A stretch of DNA of 64,000 nt from Candidatus Obscuribacter sp. (lineage in GTDB: Bacteria; Cyanobacteriota; Vampirovibrionia; Obscuribacterales; Obscuribacteraceae), in NCBI GenBank assembly GCA_016712465.1, contig JADJQZ010000001.1:5208001-5272000 (forward strand), written 5' to 3'. Positions 25,041-34,238 of this stretch are shown here, one piece after another. Positions within the stretch are counted from its first letter, which is position 1, and each line of letters starts with the position of its first letter. A program made the position numbers and the translations under genes. The notes beneath the pieces are model-generated. The model was not told the DNA's origin, searched no databases, and saw only the letters and a program-made list of their open reading frames with translations.

Positions 25041-26498
25041 ATGCTTTTTAATTCCCTCAATTACGCCCTTTTCCTGCCCATAGTCTTTGCTCTCTTCTGG
25101 CTCAGCCGTGACAAGTGGAGAGTCTGGATCCTGCTTCTGGCCAGCTACATTTTCTACATGAGCTGGAAGCCGGTTTTCATCTTGCTCATTTTAGGGCTGA
25201 CCATAGCCAACTACTATCTGGGCTTTGCCATTCACAAAAGCCAGGAGCCCGGGCGCAAAAAAACCTGGCTGACCATAGCTATCACCGGCAACCTTCTCAG
25301 CCTGGCCTTTTTCAAATACGCATACTTTTTCAACGACTGCCTCTCCAGCCTTCTGAAAGCCACGGGGGGAGCCGCGACCCATCTGCCTTTCGACATCATT
25401 TTACCCCTGGGGATCTCCTTCTTCGTCTTCGAATTCATCCACTATGTGGTGGACGTCTATCGTGGTCATGAGCCCATTAAGTCCTTCCCGGCCTTTGCCC
25501 TTTTCGCCAGCTTTTTCCCCACGCAGATTGCCGGCCCCATCAAGCGCTTTCAGGATTTCATTCCACAGTTTCTGGCCCCGGCCAAACTTACCGTAGCCAG
25601 CTTCGACTCCGGACTGAGTTTGATTTTGCTTGGTCTTTGCAAGAAGGTCTTGATCGCCGACAACCTCAGTTTCTTCGTGCAGGGCGGTTTCAGCAAACCG
25701 GAACTCTTTAGTGGACTTGATCTCTGGCTTTTTGCCTATGCCTTTGCCTTTCAAATTTACTTCGACTTTTCCGGCTATACCGACGTAGCAAGGGGCTCGG
25801 CCATGCTCTTCGGCTACAAGGTGCCCATCAATTTCAACCTGCCCTATATGGCCAGCAATATTTCGGAGTTCTGGCACCGCTGGCACATCTCCCTCTCCAC
25901 CTGGCTGAGAGACTATCTGTTTATCCCCCTGGGCGGCTCCAGAGGCTCTAAGTGGCTCAACTACAGGAATCTGATCATTACCATGACCCTGGGCGGACTC
26001 TGGCATGGTGCGGCCCTGCATTTCCTGGTCTGGGGGTTATTCCACGGACTATTGCTTGCGGCCCACAAACTCTTGCAGCCCCTCAAGGAAACCATGCCGG
26101 CCTTGAAGAAAGCCATAGACAGCCCCGCCGGACGAGTCGCTTCAACGCTTCTAACTTTTCACATGGTCTGCATCGGCTGGGTCTTTTTCCGGGCTGAAAC
26201 CAATAGCCTGGCCCTGACCATGCTTGCACGTATGCTCAGCTTGAGCCCTGTAATAGATGGCGGCAAACAACTGGCCATGCTACTGCCCACCATCAATTAC
26301 CCGCTCATCTATCCCACTATTTTTCTGATTCTGCCCCTGCTTGCTGCCGGTCACATTGCCTGCTACTTCATCGGTAAAGCCGGTTTGGTAGCCAAGACTC
26401 CCCAGCTTGCCAGAGCGGCTTTTGTCCTGAGCATGATACTGGCGGTGGTGATCTTCTCGCCGGACAAATCTCCTCGTTTCATCTACTTCCAGTTCTAA
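25041..26498 (+). CDS. MBOAT family O-acyltransferase
   Basis: A 485-residue polytopic membrane enzyme of the AlgI/DltB/PatA MBOAT family, which moves an acyl (usually acetyl) group across the membrane onto a polysaccharide or other envelope polymer. It has about eleven hydrophobic helices. Diagnostic motifs are PLGISFFVFEFIHYVVDVYRG, ASFFPTQIAGPIKRFQDFIPQF, QIYFDFSGYTDVARGSAMLFGY, SNISEFWHRWHISLSTWLRDYLFIPLGGSRG, and GGLWHGAALHFLVWGLFHG, which carries the invariant active-site His. The next gene, 14 bases on, is an SGNH-type partner, the usual two-gene arrangement. No alginate, cellulose or teichoic acid genes are near, so the acceptor is unknown. The start is ATG 25041; no strong ribosome site is visible. 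Confidence 0.94.
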   Translation: MLFNSLNYALFLPIVFALFWLSRDKWRVWILLLASYIFYMSWKPVFILLILGLTIANYYLGFAIHKSQEPGRKKTWLTIAITGNLLSLAFFKYAYFFNDCLSSLLKATGGAATHLPFDIILPLGISFFVFEFIHYVVDVYRGHEPIKSFPAFALFASFFPTQIAGPIKRFQDFIPQFLAPAKLTVASFDSGLSLILLGLCKKVLIADNLSFFVQGGFSKPELFSGLDLWLFAYAFAFQIYFDFSGYTDVARGSAMLFGYKVPINFNLPYMASNISEFWHRWHISLSTWLRDYLFIPLGGSRGSKWLNYRNLIITMTLGGLWHGAALHFLVWGLFHGLLLAAHKLLQPLKETMPALKKAIDSPAGRVASTLLTFHMVCIGWVFFRAETNSLALTMLARMLSLSPVIDGGKQLAMLLPTINYPLIYPTIFLILPLLAAGHIACYFIGKAGLVAKTPQLARAAFVLSMILAVVIFSPDKSPRFIYFQF

Positions 26499-26512
26499 GG
26501 CACCTGATTTCT

Positions 26513-27763
26513 ATGCACACATCACTGGACAAGCCAAAAGTAGAAGAGTGCCTGAGCAAGCGCGAAAACTTTCGCAAGAGCTATGTCTTGCTGGCCTTTG
26601 CCCTCTATATTTTGCTGGACGGTATTTTCAGACTCAGCTCACTGCCTCAGTTTAACAACTTCGATTTTCTAAAATTCAGCCCCCTCAAGGTGCCGCACCG
26701 AAGCTGGGTCTACTGGAACGAACGGGAATTCCTCACCAGCCCGGATAAGAACCCACCCGATACGGCGCTTCTGGGTTCCTCACTGATGATGGCCGCCCTG
26801 CATGGCGGCGACGCCGTTTACCTGGAGCAACCCCAAAACGTCGCCTTTCATCACAAAAGCAAACTACTGGCCGACTTGCTTACCGCCGCCGCCGGCAAGC
26901 CGGAAAGCAATTTCGCCTTTGCCCTGGGCGGAGAAATGGTTTCGGACGCCTGTATCCTCTTTGAGCATATGCTCAAGGAAAAGGGGGCGCCTCAAAGAGT
27001 CATTTACGGCATAGCCCCTCGCGACTTCATGGACTCTGCACTACCCTCGGTGGCAAGTACCGAGATCTATCGCTACATGAGTCATGTAAGCGATCTCTCC
27101 GACCTGGAAATGAAAGCCCGTACTTCTCCTTCGGAAAAAATCGAATACTGGCTCGGCAAGCTGAGCTTCATTGCCGGACACAAGGAAGATTTCATCTATA
27201 TCCAGCAGCGCTGGGCCAAGGCCCTGACCGAGAAACTTTTGCCCTACAAAGATCTCGATATGGTCAAAACCCCCTTACACATTCGCCGCCAGGCCTTCAG
27301 TGAACTGCCGGAAGATAGCGGCGCCAATGAAGTGCTGACTTGCCCGCCGCGGGTGGCGCAGGAAGCCTATGAAGACAATCTGGCCGAATACCGCTACCGT
27401 TACCGCAAGATAAACTGGAAACAGTTCGATGATCAGCTCTCCTATCTGGAGCGTATGCTGAGCCGGGCCAGACAAACAGGCGTCTCCGTAATTCTGGTCA
27501 ACATGCCTCTCACCAGCGACAACCTGGCCATCATGCCCGAAAATTTCTACAACCGCTATTTGGAAAAGGTGACAACTCTTGCCGAACGTTATCAGGCCAA
27601 GGTTCTCGACCTCAACAACTCACAGCTCTTTCCCCGTTGTTACTTTGCCGATAGCGTGCACCTTAACATGAGGGGAGGCAAACATTTCTTCGAAGTGTTG
27701 GCCGAAAGGCTTTTTAGGTCTAGCGATCCGCAAACAAAAGCAATTATGATCAAGCAACCTTAA
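26513..27763 (+). CDS. SGNH/AlgX-like acyltransfer partner protein
   Basis: A 416-residue membrane-anchored protein with one N-terminal hydrophobic helix (SYVLLAFALYILLDGIF, ~24-40) and an extracytoplasmic SGNH-hydrolase-like domain. LLGSSLMMAAL has the GxS position of block I, LGGEMVSDA the block II glycine, and DSVHLNMRGGKHFFEVLAERL the block V Asp-x-x-His. Such proteins (AlgJ/AlgX, DltD, PatB-like) accept an acyl group from the MBOAT partner and transfer it to a polymer in the periplasm. Together with the preceding MBOAT gene it forms an operon with a 14-base gap. The polymer is unknown. Confidence 0.78.
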   Translation: MHTSLDKPKVEECLSKRENFRKSYVLLAFALYILLDGIFRLSSLPQFNNFDFLKFSPLKVPHRSWVYWNEREFLTSPDKNPPDTALLGSSLMMAALHGGDAVYLEQPQNVAFHHKSKLLADLLTAAAGKPESNFAFALGGEMVSDACILFEHMLKEKGAPQRVIYGIAPRDFMDSALPSVASTEIYRYMSHVSDLSDLEMKARTSPSEKIEYWLGKLSFIAGHKEDFIYIQQRWAKALTEKLLPYKDLDMVKTPLHIRRQAFSELPEDSGANEVLTCPPRVAQEAYEDNLAEYRYRYRKINWKQFDDQLSYLERMLSRARQTGVSVILVNMPLTSDNLAIMPENFYNRYLEKVTTLAERYQAKVLDLNNSQLFPRCYFADSVHLNMRGGKHFFEVLAERLFRSSDPQTKAIMIKQP

Positions 27764-27764
27764 T

Positions 27765-27795
27765 TTGAATTTTCTCGCCGCTGTTTTTATATAAT
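27765..27795 (+). promoter_or_regulatory. Possible promoter of small helical gene
   Basis: TTGAAT (27765-27770) and a perfect TATAAT (27790-27795) are separated by 19 bases, slightly longer than ideal. The position, 80 bases before the ATG at 27875, suits that gene. Confidence 0.4.
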
Positions 27796-27874
27796 CAAAA
27801 GAGAAACGACCATCACGTAATTTCTCAAGGATAAATATCCGGTATTCATTAAGGCATCAAGTTCAGGCATCCCT

Positions 27875-28144
27875 ATGGACAACTCATATACACTAATTGA
27901 AGCGCTGCTCACCGACCTCTGTCGGGCCGCCGACGACGGCGACTGTTTCGAAGTAGAACGCATTTACGGACAGGCTCTCAATCAAGCAAAGACTACTTTT
28001 GGAGAAGATCGCGCACCTTTGTGCTTGTTGCTCATGTGCAAGGCGATCTGGTTTCAAACCCATGGACAGTTGCCTCTGGCAGAGGCTTTTAACCGCCGCT
28101 TGCGGGATATCCTGCGCACCAATCACTTCTCTACGGAGTCATGA
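27875..28144 (+). CDS. Small helical TPR-like protein
   Basis: An 89-residue, probably all-helical cytoplasmic protein of unknown function. Two helix pairs, ALLTDLCRAADDGDCFEVERIYGQALNQAKTTFG and LCLLLMCKAIWFQTHGQLPLAEAFNRRLRDIL, have the spacing of one and a half TPR units, much like the repeats of the long TPR protein at 3027. It may be a capping fragment or a stand-alone small TPR. It ends one base before the stop codon of the convergent rhomboid gene. No conserved family recognised. Confidence 0.55.
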   Translation: MDNSYTLIEALLTDLCRAADDGDCFEVERIYGQALNQAKTTFGEDRAPLCLLLMCKAIWFQTHGQLPLAEAFNRRLRDILRTNHFSTES

Positions 28145-28145
28145 T

Positions 28146-29984
28146 TTACTTTCCGGTGCTTATTGAATCTTTGAGCAATCTGGCACGCAGGAGACGCCCT
28201 ACCTCATACTCCATATAGGTGAGGTTGCCACGCTCCACCACCTTGTCAAGCCTCTCTCGGGCTGCCGTTTTGCGTCCGCCCTCGAAATCTGAAACCGCAA
28301 GGTAAAAATCAGTTTCAGTCTGTCGACTCAAATTGTTACTCTCGCCGGTAAGTTCAGAAAGGCTGGTCCAGCCCAGCAGATAACTCAAGAGAGGATAAGG
28401 CCAGCAGTGCTCTGACAACTTCTTCTTCACTTGCAGTGCCAGACTTTCCTGAGCATCTTCCCGGTGAAGAGCCTGCAGAGCCAGAAGCTTGATTATGAGG
28501 GGATAGGTGGCTTTGCCGCTCTTCCAGGCATCCTCCTGGGCTAGAAAAACATCGGCATCCTTGACGGCACCCTCATAATCACCCAGTCCAAGGCGAATCA
28601 TGGCGTAATAGACAAACTGCCGGGGTTGGGAGCGATCCCGGCCCAAGCGGCCTAATAGGTCGAGGGACTCCTGCAAGCTGGTGCCGCCCTCGCTGCTTCC
28701 CTCTTCGGCCAGCAAGACCACCTTCAGGTGCAGGGCTCGCTTTAAATCAGGATCGGCCTGAAGAGCCTCGCCTATCTCAGTAAGGGCCTCCTTTAGCCGG
28801 CCCTGAGCGCGCAAGATTTCCGCCGATAAAATCGCACCATCAGCCTTTCTGGAAAAAACTCGGGTCAGTTTGCGAGCATCGGCAAAGGCTTCATCGAATT
28901 CGTGTAACTGCGCGCAAGCCATGGCCCGCAGGTAGATACAATTTACATCGCCCCCCAACTCCAAAAGCTCGGTTACATCACTGATCACCTGCCGGTAGTA
29001 GCCAAGATCAAAGGCCGCTCCCATACGAGCCCCAAGAGCCGCCTTCAGCTCAGCGCCCTGCTTAATAGCTGCATTTATATCGGCGAGGGCAGCCTCATCT
29101 TCTTTCAGTGCCAGGCGGCTCAAGCCTCGATAGAGAATGCCGCTGCCGCTCTTGGGATTACGCTCAAGGAACTCGTCACAGATGGCGAGAGCCGCTCGGG
29201 CACGCCCCTGATCTAGTTCGTGCACTGCCAGTGCCAGCTTGTAATTCCCCTTGATGTCGAAAGGCGCATAGGTAACTACCACAAACAGCCCCACCAGCAA
29301 GGAAACGACCCATGCCCAGGTTGCCATTTTTTCCAATCTGTTTCGGCTGCGCAGATCGCGCCGGCAAAAATAGCCAATCAGAAAGCCGCTGAAAAGCCCA
29401 CCCAGATGATTGGCTACCTGGGCACCGCCACCAATACCAAGAACAAAGCTGATGGCGGCATAGATGAGCCCACCGATACCCGTGCGCGTCAGAAGCACCC
29501 GCACCACGGGCCAGGGCTCGGTTATGGCGAATACCAGTAAGGCACCGGCCAGACCGTAAATGGCCCCGGAAGCCCCGGCACCGGCCCCGGTTGGTACCGC
29601 CAGAAGGCTGAGACAACCTGCTCCTACGGCCGAAACCATGTAAATGAGAATAAACCGCCAGGTGCCGTACATGCGTTCCACTTGCGAACCAAGCAGCCAG
29701 AGCACCAACATATTGCTGGCCAGGTGGAAGAAGCCGAAATGCAGAAAGCTGGAAGTTAAAAGCCTCCAGGGCTGACCGGTCAGGGTGTCTGGACCATAAC
29801 TGGCCCCCCATTCAATGGCAGTGGCAGTAGAGGTTCTTAAGAAGTTGTCGAAGGATGTAAAAGTACACATAGCCAGGAAGACCCCGACATTCAACACCAG
29901 AATGACCAGGGTGGCACGACGGCCGGACCAGGCGCCGGAGGCAATGCCCGGGCTTACGGCTGCCCTTTCGACATCGTCCGCCAT
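28146..29984 (-). CDS. Rhomboid intramembrane protease fused to TPR domain
   Basis: A 612-residue fusion. Residues ~22-235 are a rhomboid serine protease: six or seven hydrophobic helices, the HFGFFHLASNMLVLWLLGSQVERMYG segment with conserved His/Asn, the catalytic serine in GASGAIYG and the catalytic histidine in VANHLGGLFSGFLIGY. The protease cleaves membrane proteins within or near their transmembrane helices. After a short basic connector, residues ~245-605 are TPR repeats (LAVHELDQGRARAALAICDEFLERNP; GILYRGLSRLALKEDEAALADINAAI; ILRAQGRLKEALTEIGEALQADPD), probably cytoplasmic and likely a substrate- or partner-binding platform. Substrates are unknown. It ends head-on with the small helical gene. 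Confidence 0.88.
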   Translation of the reverse strand: MADDVERAAVSPGIASGAWSGRRATLVILVLNVGVFLAMCTFTSFDNFLRTSTATAIEWGASYGPDTLTGQPWRLLTSSFLHFGFFHLASNMLVLWLLGSQVERMYGTWRFILIYMVSAVGAGCLSLLAVPTGAGAGASGAIYGLAGALLVFAITEPWPVVRVLLTRTGIGGLIYAAISFVLGIGGGAQVANHLGGLFSGFLIGYFCRRDLRSRNRLEKMATWAWVVSLLVGLFVVVTYAPFDIKGNYKLALAVHELDQGRARAALAICDEFLERNPKSGSGILYRGLSRLALKEDEAALADINAAIKQGAELKAALGARMGAAFDLGYYRQVISDVTELLELGGDVNCIYLRAMACAQLHEFDEAFADARKLTRVFSRKADGAILSAEILRAQGRLKEALTEIGEALQADPDLKRALHLKVVLLAEEGSSEGGTSLQESLDLLGRLGRDRSQPRQFVYYAMIRLGLGDYEGAVKDADVFLAQEDAWKSGKATYPLIIKLLALQALHREDAQESLALQVKKKLSEHCWPYPLLSYLLGWTSLSELTGESNNLSRQTETDFYLAVSDFEGGRKTAARERLDKVVERGNLTYMEYEVGRLLRARLLKDSISTGK

Positions 29985-30153
29985 TCCACAAACTCCTCAG
30001 AATCCTTACAACTCATCTGCTTATCCTGCCACAGATTTACAAGAAATGCAGCCGACGTCGGACATACAAATCACGATCACTGGATTTTTCAGGCAAACGT
30101 CGCTATCCTTTTTAGATTAGTCGTACAAACCGGTTGCCCCTGTCAGGATAAAT

Positions 30154-30786
30154 ATGAAAGCTGCTCCTCTTTTACTCTCGGCCCTAATGGTGCTTTCCCT
30201 CTCTGGTTGTGCCAAGAAGCAAGCTCCCACTGCTTATGGAAGATGGGGCTATCTAGATAAGACCGGCAAATTCCTGATCCTGCCCCAGTTCGACGGAGCG
30301 GCGGAAGTGACTGACAACGGCGCCGTAGTGCTACAGAACAAGCATTTAATGCGCCTTGATCCCGAAACCTTGAAAGAGTCGTCCACTCCCATCGGTCCCG
30401 ATGATAAGGCCGAACTGCCCCCCTTGACGGAGTTGCGCTTCGCCGAGGCCGGTACCGACACTTATAAAATTAAAGACGGCGAGACCGTTATCTTCGATCC
30501 TACCGAAAAGAAAAAAGAACTACCCTCGGTGTTCCCGAAGAACGGGCAAGCCTGTGCACGTTTCGGCGACAAGTTTGCCTTCATCACGCCCGAAGGCAAA
30601 CTGGGCGCCGGCATTTTCGATGAAGCCAGACCCTTCCATGAAGGCCGCGCCGCTGTTAAACAGGCCGGGAAATGGGGCTACATAAAGAAAGACGGTTCCT
30701 TCATCATTCCGCCTCAGTACCTGGAAGCCGGTTCCTTCAATCATGGTCTGGCTCCGGTCAAGCAGCAGCAAGACCCGCCCAATTAA
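30154..30786 (+). CDS. WG-repeat lipoprotein
   Basis: A 210-residue lipoprotein. The signal peptide ends in the lipobox LSGC (residues 16-19), so it should be lipidated; lnt in this same window would add the third acyl chain. The mature part contains WG (KWG-leptospira type) beta-repeats: YGRWGYLDKTGKFLILPQFDGAAEV at the start and GKWGYIKKDGSFIIPPQYLEAGSFNHGLAPV at the end, with degenerate repeats between (FAFITPEGKLGAGIFDEARPFHEGRAAVK). WG proteins are surface or periplasmic and poorly understood. The end faces addA, whose stop is 11 bases away. Confidence 0.85.
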   Translation: MKAAPLLLSALMVLSLSGCAKKQAPTAYGRWGYLDKTGKFLILPQFDGAAEVTDNGAVVLQNKHLMRLDPETLKESSTPIGPDDKAELPPLTELRFAEAGTDTYKIKDGETVIFDPTEKKKELPSVFPKNGQACARFGDKFAFITPEGKLGAGIFDEARPFHEGRAAVKQAGKWGYIKKDGSFIIPPQYLEAGSFNHGLAPVKQQQDPPN

Positions 30787-30797
30787 CCTTAGCCGCC

Positions 30798-33700
30798 TTA
30801 GACAGGGAAGAGTATGCCGGTCTGAGCAAAATATATGTGGGCGGTCAGGCTGAGACCCGACAGTCTGGAAAGTTCTGCCCGGTAATTATTTAGCTGAACA
30901 CTGTGGCGACCGGCGCGGGCCCGCATCTCAACCTCGCCTGCGGCATGGTCGGTCTTGAAGTCGACCAGATACCAGTCACCGTCAAAAGTCTGAAAAATCA
31001 AATCGGGGCGCCGCTTTATCAGGTCATCCCCGTGAAAAAGCGAGTACTCCGCCTCGTTGTAACGGCGGCTTGCCGTGCTGAGAAGCTGATGAAGTCTGCT
31101 TTCAAAGTAAATATCAAGCAAGCGCAGCCCCTCGGTCACCAGTCGCTCCAGCTTCGGACCATGGGCCATATGAAAACTCTGGGTGGAAGCAATGTCACGC
31201 ACATAGACGTAGAGCGCCGCGGCATCCGCCTTGCTATAGGTTGGCAGGTTCTCCATCAAGGCATGAAAAAAGACGCCCAGGAAACTGGGGGAGAAGAGTT
31301 CAGGTCCGGCACTGAGCGGACTCAAGAGAGCATCTTTGGTCGCAGCCGGGCTGGTGATACGGCTCAGACCCAGTTCATTCACCTTGGGATACTCGATGTG
31401 CACGGGCAAAGGAGCCAGTAAGAGGTCTGAAGGTTTGGCGAGCTGCAATTCCGGCGCCACTCTGGCAGAGCGCCTGGCAGACTGAGCAAACCTTAGGCTG
31501 TAGGGCACTAGAGCGGAGGAGAAAGGCAGGCTGAGCCGCAAAGCGCTGCCCGGCTCCGGAAGAACAGTATGATCGCCATCGAGCGAGAGCACCGTACGCA
31601 ACATGGTTCGGTAAGACTGCACCTTGCGCCCTTCCGCCTTCATGAAAAGAGCCAGGAAGTCACGCGCCCTGGTCATAGCTACATAGAGCAAACGCTTGCG
31701 CTCCTCCCATTCCATTTGCCGGTCCAGATAACCGGCCACCTGGTACCAGGCCGGAACCTCTTCCTCTTCCAGACGCTTAGTATTAAAGGCAATACCATAG
31801 CCGGGGTGAAAGATGGAACGAGCACTGTTCTGCAGAGCAGCAGCACCCAGACAGGGCAAGGCCACCGCTGCAAACTCCAGACCTTTGGAGGCATGCACGG
31901 TCATAAGCTTGACGGAATCACCGCTATCCAGCGGCGCTTCCGATTCACGCATATTGAACTCCCTCATAGCGCTCAGTTTGTCCGCGAACTCGCCGCAACT
32001 GAGATGGTCGTCCTGACAGGCCAGATGCACCAGTTTCCAGACATTGCGCGAACGCTGCCTGCCGTCGGGAGCTGCCAGCATGGCCAGTTCGTAGCCCGTG
32101 CCGGAAACGATCTTATGCACAAGTTCGCTCAGGGGCAGAAGGGCCGCTTCATCCAGAAGTCGTCGCAAGAGCTGGGCAGCCTTTGCCACCGCCGGTGGAG
32201 CGGAGCCGGCGGCCATGGTCTGGAGCCTGGCATAGAGAGGTCCATCACCGGCTGCACCGATGCGATGAATCAGATCATCGCTGAGGGCACAGAAAGGCGA
32301 CCGCAAGACAGCCAGAAGAGAATGACTGTCTTGCGGCTTGTCCAGAAAGCGCAGCAGACTCTCAAAATCAAGCACTTCCTGGCGCCGCAAAAAGCCGCTA
32401 CCGCCAAAGACCACAAAGGGAATCCCCAGGGAAGCAAAGACCTGCTCAAACTGAGCAAAGTCTCTGTTGCGCTGCACCAGCACGGCAAAGTCTCCAAAGG
32501 CCAGGGGTCTCTGGGCGCCGGACTTATCGGTGAGGGTAACGCCCCGCGCAAGCTTGTCCAGAATCCAATCAGCCACCAGACGAGCCTCATAAACATCCTG
32601 GCTGGTTGGGTCTTCTTCCGGCTTCTCATGCAGAATAACTTCCACGCGACTCTCTTCTTCAGATTCTAAGGAGGAGGTCGCCCCGGCCTGGCGGGCCGGG
32701 CTAAGCGCTTCAAAGGCCGCCACATAAGGCAAAACTCGCGGATCCCGGTCAAAGAGCCGGTAGAAAACCGCATTCACAAAGTCCACAACTTCCGGATGGG
32801 AGCGGAAAGATGAGGTCAGCTTGGTGACCAGGCTTGCACCGGTGAAATCGAGCACACCGTCCTCCAGGCTGCTCTTCCACTTATTGAAAGTAGCCACATC
32901 GGCCCCCTGAAACTTATAGATAGACTGTTTGTCATCACCGATTAGAAACAGCCTGGTATCGGGTCCGGCCATCAAACTGAGAAGCCTGGCCTGCACATCG
33001 TTGGTATCCTGGAATTCGTCCACCAATAAAGCCCGCAGGCGCTCATGAAAGTAGAGGCGAGCACGTGACTGAGGTTGAGAAAGGGCCCGAATCGTCTGAT
33101 CGATCAGGTCGTTATAATCAAGGGCCGTCAGCTTAGCTTTTTCTTCCCCATAGTATTCATAAGCAATCTGGAAGAGTTGCAGGAGACCGCGGGCGCAAGC
33201 AAAACCCCGCTCGTCTTCAGGCAAGAGAGAGGGGGGAAGCTTTTCCACCACGGCCTTGATTCTTTCCCGCACCGACTTCAGCCCCTCTCGCAGTTCCTTG
33301 GACTCGGGCTTATTGCCGCCGGCTTTCAAACCACAGGCGGCAATTGCTTGAAAAGCCTGCCAGGTAAGAGCAGCCGGTCCCCGGCCAGCCTCTTCGAACT
33401 GCGACAAAACTTCCAGCCGCACTGCTTCCAGACCGTTCTTCGGATCACTATGAGGATTGTTACTCAACCAGAGAAGAGCACGCTTCAGTTCCGGATCCTG
33501 CAAGAGCGACTGCGAAGCCTGCTCTCTTACCTGATTCATAACCGCCTGGGCCGCAGCCTTGAGGCTTGCCTGGGGCGGCACCATAGAGAACTGGTCGGCC
33601 TGTGCCGGCGAACCACAGGCCGCCCAGACCGCAGCCAGTGTCTGCTTCAGCTGCATGGAAGAGCGAATCATGCCGGAAAGCAATTTTCGCAATTCATCGA

Positions 33701-34232
33701 TGGAAAATTCATTCAGCACAAGCAGCGCATCATCAAGAGCAGGCAGAGGCACGGCACCAGCGGCGGCACTACCTGGTTCTGCACCAATGACGGTGCGAAT
33801 CGCGTGCTCTACGGAGGAGGACAGCATTTCGCTGGTTTTCAACTCATCCAGCACTAGAAACTGTGGATCGATGCCGCAGTCGCCCGGAAAAGCCTTCAGA
33901 ATAGACTCGCAAAGAGAGTGAATGGTGCCGATTCTTGCCCCATCTACCTCCAGCATGGTCTTGCGCCACCGGTCCGAATAGCCGCCCGCTATCTCTGCGG
34001 CGTCACGGGAAAGACTCAAGAACTTACTTTTCAAGCGCGAGCGCATTTCAGCAGCAGCCTTACGAGTAAAAGTAACGGCAATAATATTAGCCAGGCTGAT
34101 CTCTTCATTGCGCCGCAAGATCTCAACATAGCGCTCCACCAGCACATGGGTTTTACCGGAGCCGGCACCGGCCGAAACCAGGACGTTTTCTTCTACGGTG
34201 TTGACCGCCACTATTTGCTCGGAAGTCAGCAT
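30798..34232 (-). CDS. addA: UvrD-type helicase-nuclease, AddA-like
   Basis: An 1144-residue helicase-nuclease subunit that, with AddB, resects double-strand breaks to load RecA. SF1A helicase motifs: Walker A SAGAGSGKTHVLVERYVEIL, Ia IIAVTFTRKAAAEMRSRL, Walker B LLVDEFQDTNDVQARLL, III LIGDDKQSIYKFQGADVATF, V SVKLMTVHASKGLEFAAVALP, VI LLYVAMTRARDFLAL. The C-terminal RecB-family nuclease has RRPDLIFQTFDGDWYLVDFKTDHA with the D...DxK core. The arrangement and the neighbouring AddB identify AddA rather than RecB. It starts six bases after the addB stop, so the two are co-translated. In other bacteria recA acts downstream; recA is 23 kb away here. Confidence 0.92.
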   Translation of the reverse strand: MLTSEQIVAVNTVEENVLVSAGAGSGKTHVLVERYVEILRRNEEISLANIIAVTFTRKAAAEMRSRLKSKFLSLSRDAAEIAGGYSDRWRKTMLEVDGARIGTIHSLCESILKAFPGDCGIDPQFLVLDELKTSEMLSSSVEHAIRTVIGAEPGSAAAGAVPLPALDDALLVLNEFSIDELRKLLSGMIRSSMQLKQTLAAVWAACGSPAQADQFSMVPPQASLKAAAQAVMNQVREQASQSLLQDPELKRALLWLSNNPHSDPKNGLEAVRLEVLSQFEEAGRGPAALTWQAFQAIAACGLKAGGNKPESKELREGLKSVRERIKAVVEKLPPSLLPEDERGFACARGLLQLFQIAYEYYGEEKAKLTALDYNDLIDQTIRALSQPQSRARLYFHERLRALLVDEFQDTNDVQARLLSLMAGPDTRLFLIGDDKQSIYKFQGADVATFNKWKSSLEDGVLDFTGASLVTKLTSSFRSHPEVVDFVNAVFYRLFDRDPRVLPYVAAFEALSPARQAGATSSLESEEESRVEVILHEKPEEDPTSQDVYEARLVADWILDKLARGVTLTDKSGAQRPLAFGDFAVLVQRNRDFAQFEQVFASLGIPFVVFGGSGFLRRQEVLDFESLLRFLDKPQDSHSLLAVLRSPFCALSDDLIHRIGAAGDGPLYARLQTMAAGSAPPAVAKAAQLLRRLLDEAALLPLSELVHKIVSGTGYELAMLAAPDGRQRSRNVWKLVHLACQDDHLSCGEFADKLSAMREFNMRESEAPLDSGDSVKLMTVHASKGLEFAAVALPCLGAAALQNSARSIFHPGYGIAFNTKRLEEEEVPAWYQVAGYLDRQMEWEERKRLLYVAMTRARDFLALFMKAEGRKVQSYRTMLRTVLSLDGDHTVLPEPGSALRLSLPFSSALVPYSLRFAQSARRSARVAPELQLAKPSDLLLAPLPVHIEYPKVNELGLSRITSPAATKDALLSPLSAGPELFSPSFLGVFFHALMENLPTYSKADAAALYVYVRDIASTQSFHMAHGPKLERLVTEGLRLLDIYFESRLHQLLSTASRRYNEAEYSLFHGDDLIKRRPDLIFQTFDGDWYLVDFKTDHAAGEVEMRARAGRHSVQLNNYRAELSRLSGLSLTAHIYFAQTGILFPV

Positions 34233-34238
34233 AGAATC

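Noticed and set aside
31569..32669. 366-codon open frame opposite addA
   Set aside because: It mirrors a conserved helicase gene on the other strand and has no recognisable protein features; an antisense shadow.
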